Below are positions 51,751 to 56,411 of a stretch of 56,411 nt of DNA, piece by piece. The translations under genes were made by a program, and so were the position numbers. This stretch comes from Clostridium sp. CAG:793 (GTDB lineage Bacteria > Bacillota > Clostridia > TANB77 > CAG-508). Under the pieces are notes generated by a model, which was not told where the DNA came from, did no database searches, and saw only the letters and a program-made list of their open reading frames with translations. Position 1 is the stretch's first letter. The number at the start of each line of letters is the position of its first letter. The stretch covers positions 1 through 56,411 of the forward strand of contig HF993633.1 in the NCBI GenBank assembly GCA_000433915.1, given 5' to 3'.

Positions 51751-52377
51751 ATGAGAAAACAAAATGAAACAAAAGATATTAATATAAAAAAAGCATGGAT
51801 AGGAATATCTATAATGATATTAGTAATTATTCTAGCAGCTGCTGGAATATTATACTGGTATCTACACACTCCTCAATATGCAGCAACTAAGGCATTAAAT
51901 GGATTAAAAAGTAGAAATGTTAATGATGTAAATGCATACGTATCATATAGTTCAATATTAGAATTGTTAACAGAAGGAATAGAAAATCCAACAGGACAAT
52001 CAGATTTTGAAAAGAAATGTTTTGAAGATTTTAAATACAAGATTAATTCCGTAAAAACGCAAGGTGATACAGCAACAATTAATATAGAGGGAACTAATAA
52101 AAATTATAGAAATGCTTTAAACAAATGGATTCAACAAGTATATCAGAAATTTGTTGCAGGAGAGGACATTACGAGTGAAGAACAGAGAAGTTTGCTAAGT
52201 GATTGCTTAGGAGATGGATCAATAGGAACAATGACTGTTACAGAGAATATTACTTTGAAAAAAGAGTCTGGAAAATGGAAAATTGTAATAGACGATAATT
52301 TTGAAAATGTAGTTTTTCCTGGCTTATCAGAAGTTGTTGGTTCAATGGGATTATTACTTAATAATATAGAGAAATAA
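51751..52377 (+). CDS. small membrane-anchored protein, NTF2/DUF4878-like fold possible
   Basis: The 208 residues have one N-terminal helix (about 15-38) and an outer domain: ATKALNGLKSRNVNDVNAYV, INSVKTQGDTATINIEGTNK, and MTVTENITLKKESGKWKIVI, a pattern seen in small stress or lipoprotein-type domains that end in a strand with a central Trp. The family is not certain. A GTG at 51742 is in frame, but AAGGTGG is the ribosome site for ATG 51751. It is last in the uppP-mntP run and ends at a strong hairpin. Confidence 0.72.
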   Translation: MRKQNETKDINIKKAWIGISIMILVIILAAAGILYWYLHTPQYAATKALNGLKSRNVNDVNAYVSYSSILELLTEGIENPTGQSDFEKKCFEDFKYKINSVKTQGDTATINIEGTNKNYRNALNKWIQQVYQKFVAGEDITSEEQRSLLSDCLGDGSIGTMTVTENITLKKESGKWKIVIDDNFENVVFPGLSEVVGSMGLLLNNIEK

Positions 52378-52383
52378 TAAATA

Positions 52384-52418
52384 AAAACGATATTGTAATT
52401 AAAGCAATATCGTTTTTT
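52384..52418. terminator. bidirectional terminator between the uppP run and deoD
   Basis: The perfect 12-bp stem AAAACGATATTG (52384-52395) / CAATATCGTTTT (52405-52416) has T's on both strands. Confidence 0.85.
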
Positions 52419-52437
52419 AGATTTTAGACTATGTTAG

Positions 52438-53160
52438 TTATATAGTTTTTAAGGCACTTTCAAGAGATAATACAATCATATTATTTAACGACTTTTCTCT
52501 TTCTTCAGCAGTAATAGCTTGATTTTTATAATGAGAGTCAACAACAGTAAGTAAACAAGCAGCTTTTCTATTTAAATATTTAGCTGTATAGAATAATGCA
52601 AAAGACTCCATCTCAGCACCGATAATATTTAAATCTTTAGGGAAGCGTGATATAAGATCGTCTATATTTTTTACATAATAATCAAATACTTCACTGCAAA
52701 GTACATTTCCTTTTACAATAGGAATATTAAGCTCTTTTGAACAATTTTCTATTATATTATTAAGTGACTCATCTGCTTGTATAGTGTGGCAGTTTGCACC
52801 TTCTAGTGCATAAGCAAAATTTCCTTCTGTATAACTATTATCAACTAATAAAGTATCAAAAATATTTAAAACAGGACTATAAGCTCCACATGAACCAATT
52901 CTAATAATATTTTGCACATTATAGAATTTGTATAATTCGTAGCAATATATTCCCATGCTTGGCATGCCCATACCAGATGCAAAAACAGTTATTTTTTTAC
53001 CGTTATATAATCCAGTGTAGCCATACATGTTTCTTACTGAATTAATTAATTTAACATCAGTTAAAAAATTATCGGCAATGTACTTAGCTCTAAGTGGGTC
53101 CCCAGGCATTAATACTGTAGAGGCAATATCCTCCAACTTAGCTTCATTATGAGGTGTCAT
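52438..53160 (-). CDS. deoD: purine-nucleoside phosphorylase DeoD type
   Basis: This enzyme cleaves purine nucleosides with phosphate, in nucleoside salvage. The 240 residues include MPGDPLRAKYIADNFL, VFASGMGMPSMGIYCYELYK, IIRIGSCGAYSP, and GAEMESFALFYTAKYLNRKA, the hexameric PNP signature, with a C-terminal Asp-containing VVDSHYKNQAITAEERE. The length fits DeoD. It is a single gene with its own promoter. Confidence 0.95.
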   Translation of the reverse strand: MTPHNEAKLEDIASTVLMPGDPLRAKYIADNFLTDVKLINSVRNMYGYTGLYNGKKITVFASGMGMPSMGIYCYELYKFYNVQNIIRIGSCGAYSPVLNIFDTLLVDNSYTEGNFAYALEGANCHTIQADESLNNIIENCSKELNIPIVKGNVLCSEVFDYYVKNIDDLISRFPKDLNIIGAEMESFALFYTAKYLNRKAACLLTVVDSHYKNQAITAEEREKSLNNMIVLSLESALKTI

Positions 53161-53192
53161 ATATAATCTCCTTTACTTATAAATTTTCATTT

Positions 53193-53221
53193 ATTATATT
53201 TCTAAAAATATAAATAGTCAA
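53193..53221 (-). promoter_or_regulatory. promoter of deoD
   Basis: On the minus strand TTGACT (53216-53221) and TATAAT (53193-53198) are 17 bp apart. Confidence 0.75.
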
Positions 53222-53262
53222 GAATTGAAGATTTACTACAAATTTTTTAAATCATAGTTATT

Positions 53263-53282
53263 AATCAATCAGGTGATTGGTT
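53263..53282. promoter_or_regulatory. palindromic operator-like site at the 53346 gene promoter
   Basis: The inverted repeat AATCAATC (53263-53270) / GATTGGTT (53275-53282), with one mismatch and a 4-nt centre AGGT, overlaps the first bases of the -35 box at 53281. It is well placed for a dimeric regulator; no regulator gene is adjacent. Confidence 0.45.
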
Positions 53283-53309
53283 GACGTAATGCCACAAAAG
53301 TATTATAAT
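53281..53309 (+). promoter_or_regulatory. promoter of the 53346 gene
   Basis: TTGACG (53281-53286) and TATAAT (53304-53309) are 17 bp apart, near consensus. Confidence 0.75.
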
Positions 53310-53345
53310 AAAAGGTACTGAATTAATAGATAATAGGAGAATTAT

Positions 53346-54014
53346 ATGGTATACGAAATAAAGAAAGCAATAGGTTTGAAACAATATGATTTAGCAATGA
53401 AAATGATTGAAGAGGGTTTAGCTAGTAGTGCTGAGGACATTGCTAAAATTGAAAGCTTACGATTGGAGATAATGATTAGAAAAGGCGAAATTGAAGAAGC
53501 TAGTAGGTATGTAGAAAATTTAAAAAATAAATATCCAGAAGGTATAGCAATATTTGCAAACCAACAAGCAAGAATTTTAATAAAACAAGGAAGAAATGAG
53601 GATGCTGTACAATTAATTGATGATGTTTTAAAAGGTAATATTGATGCTGAATCAAGGACGTATCTTAATAATTTAAGAGTATCAATTGTAAATAGTATAG
53701 AACGAAAAGATGAACTTAAGGTTAGAGAATTATTGCAATTAAGCGAAGCGGAATTTATGGAGAAAATAAAGGGGCTAACTAATGATCAAAAGATTTTTTT
53801 ACTAGTTGCAAGATACAAAAAGAATAATCAAGATAAAATTGCACAGTGTGCCGTTAAAGAGTATGCTAGAAAGCATATTGGACTAGATGCGAATATACAC
53901 TTATTAAAAGGATTTACACAAGAAAAAGCAAAGGTAATAGATACTGATAAATGGCAAAGGTATTTTAATAAAATAAAAGTAGAAGAGTTAGATAGGAAAG
54001 AGCAAGCAAAATAA
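53346..54014 (+). CDS. helical TPR-like protein of unknown function
   Basis: The 222-residue soluble protein consists of helix pairs such as LKQYDLAMKMIEEGLASSAE, LRLEIMIRKGEIEEASRYVE and RILIKQGRNEDAVQLIDDVL, spaced like tetratricopeptide repeats over residues about 5-125. The C-terminal half (about 130-222) has no recognised domain. It lies between deoD and groES, read from its own promoter with an operator-like palindrome. The site TAGGAGA precedes ATG 53346. The function is unknown. Confidence 0.72.
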   Translation: MVYEIKKAIGLKQYDLAMKMIEEGLASSAEDIAKIESLRLEIMIRKGEIEEASRYVENLKNKYPEGIAIFANQQARILIKQGRNEDAVQLIDDVLKGNIDAESRTYLNNLRVSIVNSIERKDELKVRELLQLSEAEFMEKIKGLTNDQKIFLLVARYKKNNQDKIAQCAVKEYARKHIGLDANIHLLKGFTQEKAKVIDTDKWQRYFNKIKVEELDRKEQAK

Positions 54015-54059
54015 GCAAATATAGTGCCTTGATACATGAATGTGAAAGTTTTGTGAAAA

Positions 54060-54086
54060 TTAGCAATCTCTATTGACAATTGCTAA
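54060..54086. promoter_or_regulatory. degenerate second CIRCE-like site overlapping the groES -35 box
   Basis: TTAGCAATC (54060-54068), nine bases, then AATTGCTAA (54078-54086). The spacing equals CIRCE (TTAGCACTC-N9-GAGTGCTAA), with one mismatch in the left arm and two in the right. It covers TTGACA at 54073-54078. Confidence 0.45.
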
Positions 54087-54099
54087 AAAAAGATATAAA
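54073..54099 (+). promoter_or_regulatory. promoter of groES-groEL
   Basis: TTGACA (54073-54078) is followed by TATAAA (54094-54099) after 15 bp; ATAAAT one base further gives 16 bp. It lies between the two CIRCE-like sites. Confidence 0.65.
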
Positions 54100-54102
54100 T
54101 TA

Positions 54103-54129
54103 TTAGCAGTCATTAAATAAGAGTGCTAA
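54103..54129. promoter_or_regulatory. CIRCE operator (HrcA binding site)
   Basis: TTAGCAGTC (54103-54111), nine bases, GAGTGCTAA (54121-54129). It matches CIRCE except for one base in the left arm (G for C), and sits at the expected transcription start of groES. Confidence 0.88.
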
Positions 54130-54206
54130 AAATAAAATTTTAACATATAGTTTAGATGACTGGCAAAATGTTAAAAGAAAGAGCATATCATAAGGAGGTA
54201 TTTATT

Positions 54207-54488
54207 ATGTTAAAACCATTAAGTGACAGAGTTGTTGTAAAAATGCAAGAAGCAGAAGAAACAACTAAAAGTGGAATAATTCTTACAACAGGAAGTAAGG
54301 AAAAGCCACAAATTGCAGAAGTAATTGAAGTAGGACCTGGTGAAGAAATTGATGGAAAGAAAACACCAATGGTAGTAAAAAAAGGTGATAAAGTAGTATT
54401 AAATAAATATACTGGAACAGAAGTAAAATATGAAGGAACAGACTATGTTATTGTAAGACAAAGTGATATCTTAGCAATAGTTGAATAA
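54207..54488 (+). CDS. groES: co-chaperonin GroES
   Basis: GroES forms the heptameric lid of the GroEL folding chamber. The 93 residues start MLKPLSDRVVVKMQEAEETT and include the mobile loop KSGIILTTGSKEKPQIAEVI and the end YVIVRQSDILAIVE. An in-frame ATG exists at 54156, but AAGGAGG and the family start point to ATG 54207. It is under HrcA/CIRCE control and is followed by groEL after 54 bp. Confidence 0.97.
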   Translation: MLKPLSDRVVVKMQEAEETTKSGIILTTGSKEKPQIAEVIEVGPGEEIDGKKTPMVVKKGDKVVLNKYTGTEVKYEGTDYVIVRQSDILAIVE

Positions 54489-54542
54489 TTTATAAAAAAG
54501 TAAGCGATTTAGCTTAAATGTATACAAGGAGGAATTGAAATT

Positions 54543-56177
54543 ATGGCAAAGGATATACAATATGGCGAGGAAGCCAGAAGAAAATTATTGAATGGTGTAA
54601 ATAAATTAGCTGATACAGTTAAGGTTACACTTGGACCAAAAGGAAGAAATGTAGTATTAGGAAAAAGTTTTGGAGCACCTTTAATTACTAATGATGGTGT
54701 TACAATAGCAAAGGATATTGAACTTCCTGATAAATTTGAAAATATGGGAGCTCAATTAGTAAAACAAGTATCAGAAAAAACAAATGATGTAGCAGGAGAT
54801 GGAACTACTACTGCAACAGTACTTGCTCAAAGTATGATCAAAGAGGGAGTAAAGAATGTAGCAGCTGGTGGAGATCCAATGGCTATAAAAAGAGGTATGG
54901 ATAAAACAACAAATAAAGCTGTAGAAATCTTAAAGAAGATTAGTGTCCCAGTAAGTGGAAAAGACGATATAGCAAGAGTTGCAAGCATTTCTGCTGATAA
55001 TGAAGAAGTAGGAAACTTAATTGCAGATGCAATGGAAAAAGTTTCAACAAATGGAGTTATCACAATAGAAGAATCAAAGACATCAAATACAGAATTAAAT
55101 GTTGTTGAAGGAATGCAATTTGATAAAGGTTATGTATCACCATATATGGTTACAGATACAGAGAAAATGACAGCTGATATGGATAATCCTTATATATTAA
55201 TCACAGATAAAAAGATTGATAATATACAAGAAATTCTACCATTACTAGAAGGATTAATGAAGATGTCAGGCAAATTAGTAATAATTTGTGATGATATTGA
55301 AGGAGAAGCTTTATCAACATTAATATTAAACAAATTAAGAGGAGTATTGAATGTTGTAGCTGTTAAAGCACCTGGATATGGTGACAAGAGAAAAGCTTAT
55401 CTACAAGACATTGCAATATTAACAGGTGGAGAAGTAATTACATCTGATTTAGGACTTGAATTAAAAGACACAAGTATAGAGCAATTAGGAAGAGCTAAAC
55501 AAGTTAAAATTGAGAAAGATAAGACAATTATAGTTGATGGTGCTGGAGATAAACAACAAATTGCTGACAGAGTTGGACAATTAAGAGCTCAAATAAAAGA
55601 TGAAAAGAGTGAATATGAGAAAGAGCAATTACAAGAAAGACTAGCAAAACTAGCTGGTGGAGTAGCTGTAATTGGTGTTGGTGCAGCAACAGAAGTTGAG
55701 ATGAAAGATAGAAAATTAAGAATAGAAGATGCTTTATCTGCAACAAGAGCAGCTGTTGAAGAAGGAATCGTAGCTGGTGGTGGAACAGCATATATTAATA
55801 TAATTCCAGAATTACAAAAATCAGTAAATGAACTTACTGGTGACGAAAAGATTGGTGGAAAAATTATATTAAGAGCATTAGAAGAACCAGTTAGACAAAT
55901 TGCCATCAATGCAGGACTAGAGCCAGCTGTTATATTAGAAAATGTAAAGAAACAAAAAGAAGGAATTGGATTTGATGCAAAACATGAAGAATACGTAGAC
56001 ATGAAAAAAGCAGGAATCGTTGATCCAATGAAAGTTTCAAGAAGTGCATTACAAAATGCTGAATCAGTTGCATCTATGATATTAACAACAGAAAGTATAG
56101 TTGCTGAAATTCCAGAAGAAAAGAATTGCAATTGTGGAAACAATGGCGCAGACGCTGGAATGGGCGGAATGTATTAA
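54543..56177 (+). CDS. groEL: chaperonin GroEL
   Basis: GroEL is the 14-mer ATP-dependent folding chamber. The 544 residues are complete: KVTLGPKGRNVVLGKSFGAP, the ATP-site segment VAGDGTTTATVLAQSM, the apical domain, and AAVEEGIVAGGGTAYINIIP. The C-terminus ends with a Cys/Asn stretch (NCNCGNNGADAGMGGMY) in place of the longer GGM repeats. The site CAAGGAGG precedes ATG 54543. Confidence 0.98.
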   Translation: MAKDIQYGEEARRKLLNGVNKLADTVKVTLGPKGRNVVLGKSFGAPLITNDGVTIAKDIELPDKFENMGAQLVKQVSEKTNDVAGDGTTTATVLAQSMIKEGVKNVAAGGDPMAIKRGMDKTTNKAVEILKKISVPVSGKDDIARVASISADNEEVGNLIADAMEKVSTNGVITIEESKTSNTELNVVEGMQFDKGYVSPYMVTDTEKMTADMDNPYILITDKKIDNIQEILPLLEGLMKMSGKLVIICDDIEGEALSTLILNKLRGVLNVVAVKAPGYGDKRKAYLQDIAILTGGEVITSDLGLELKDTSIEQLGRAKQVKIEKDKTIIVDGAGDKQQIADRVGQLRAQIKDEKSEYEKEQLQERLAKLAGGVAVIGVGAATEVEMKDRKLRIEDALSATRAAVEEGIVAGGGTAYINIIPELQKSVNELTGDEKIGGKIILRALEEPVRQIAINAGLEPAVILENVKKQKEGIGFDAKHEEYVDMKKAGIVDPMKVSRSALQNAESVASMILTTESIVAEIPEEKNCNCGNNGADAGMGGMY

Positions 56178-56206
56178 TAGATAGTAATTTATAGAATTTA
56201 ATAGAA

Positions 56207-56241
56207 AATAGCTTTGAATGAAAGTTCAGAGCTATTTTTTT
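56207..56241 (+). terminator. terminator of groES-groEL
   Basis: The 12-bp stem AATAGCTTTGAA (56207-56218) / TTCAGAGCTATT (56225-56236), with one G-U pair, is followed by a T run. Confidence 0.85.
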
Positions 56242-56307
56242 ATATGTGGATTGTTGTATAAACGAAAAATAGTTTAAAATAATGAAAAACTATTAACGAA
56301 AAATAAT

Positions 56308-56411
56308 ATGTTTATGTTAGAAGAGACGCTAAGAAATGATTTGAATAAAAATTATTACAACTCCAATATTCGTGGAAAATATAAGCTAAAAATCAGAATC
56401 TATTTTAGATG
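56308..56411 (+). CDS. possible start of an open frame cut by the window end
   Basis: An open frame runs from ATG 56308 (MFMLEETLRNDLNKNYYNSN) to the edge. There is no clear ribosome binding site and only 34 codons are visible, so it may be chance. Confidence 0.2.
   Translation, partial: MFMLEETLRNDLNKNYYNSNIRGKYKLKIRIYFR

Noticed and set aside
54156..54206. GroES starting at ATG 54156
   Set aside because: GroES proteins start at MLKPL; AAGGAGG lies directly before ATG 54207.
55589..56143. 184-codon minus-strand open frame within groEL
   Set aside because: It is antisense to a conserved gene, of low complexity, and without a ribosome site.
1..56411. CRISPR arrays, tRNA or rRNA genes, insertion sequences
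   Set aside because: I saw no regularly spaced repeats, no tRNA-like cloverleaf with CCA end, no rRNA signature and no transposase in any frame.

Overview
The window is about 56 kb of AT-rich DNA with short gaps, strong AGGAGG-type ribosome binding sites and many simple hairpin-plus-T-run terminators. It carries endospore genes (spoVT, spoVAC/AD/AE, spoVG, a SpoIVB-type protease) and a T-box, so it comes from a spore-forming, low-GC member of the Clostridia (Firmicutes/Bacillota). The style resembles uncultured gut Clostridia; that last point is inference. No rRNA, tRNA, CRISPR array, insertion sequence or prophage was recognised.

Layout. (1) 1-370: frameshifted, GC-rich 3' end of a surface-protein gene. 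(2) 586-7221: queA, tgt, a WG-repeat membrane protein, yajC, a TIGR04086-type membrane protein, and a reduced secD/secF pair. (3) 7285-10989: Phe-specific T-box followed by pheS-pheT. (4) 11172-18685: DUF2207 membrane protein, a Q/N-rich membrane protein, recD2, comF (apparent ATA start) and a KAP-type P-loop NTPase. (5) 18776-23921: spoVT behind a near-perfect sigma-G-type promoter, metG, and a 911-residue repeat/coiled-coil protein of unknown function. (6) 23974-26116, minus strand: dodecin-spoVAC-spoVAD-spoVAE behind a sigma-G-like promoter. (7) 26256-28133: ruvA-rarA, then a convergent SPFH gene. (8) 29363-33300: a GtrII-like membrane protein, a duplicated BspA/leucine-rich-repeat protein with a pilin-like N-terminus plus a decayed extra copy, and a VanZ-like protein. 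(9) 33426-43695: a Tad-like pilus or secretion locus. (10) 43783-48207: SpoIVB-like protease, transglutaminase-like protein, murC (minus), spoVG. (11) 48361-49291: a compositionally foreign two-gene cassette with its own promoter and terminator. (12) 49296-56177: an unknown membrane-anchored protein, uppP, mntP, a small anchored protein, deoD, an unknown helical protein, and groES-groEL under one good and one degenerate CIRCE operator.

The best candidate for an undescribed system is 33426-43695. It encodes a CpaB-like SAF protein, two MinD/CpaE-like proteins with degenerate P-loops, a CpaF-type ATPase (split by a +1 frameshift just before the GEV of its Walker B segment), one polytopic protein holding two GspF/TadB-TadC modules, and six small single-helix proteins. 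Four of these six start almost identically (M-E-N-[AS]-S-x-A-L) with no prepilin leader, and no prepilin peptidase is encoded nearby. The locus therefore looks like a pilus or pseudopilus machine with leaderless subunits.

There are four reading-frame or start anomalies (5' fragment, DUF2207 tail, comF start, cpaF). They are either real biology or consensus/assembly errors; the sequence alone cannot decide.
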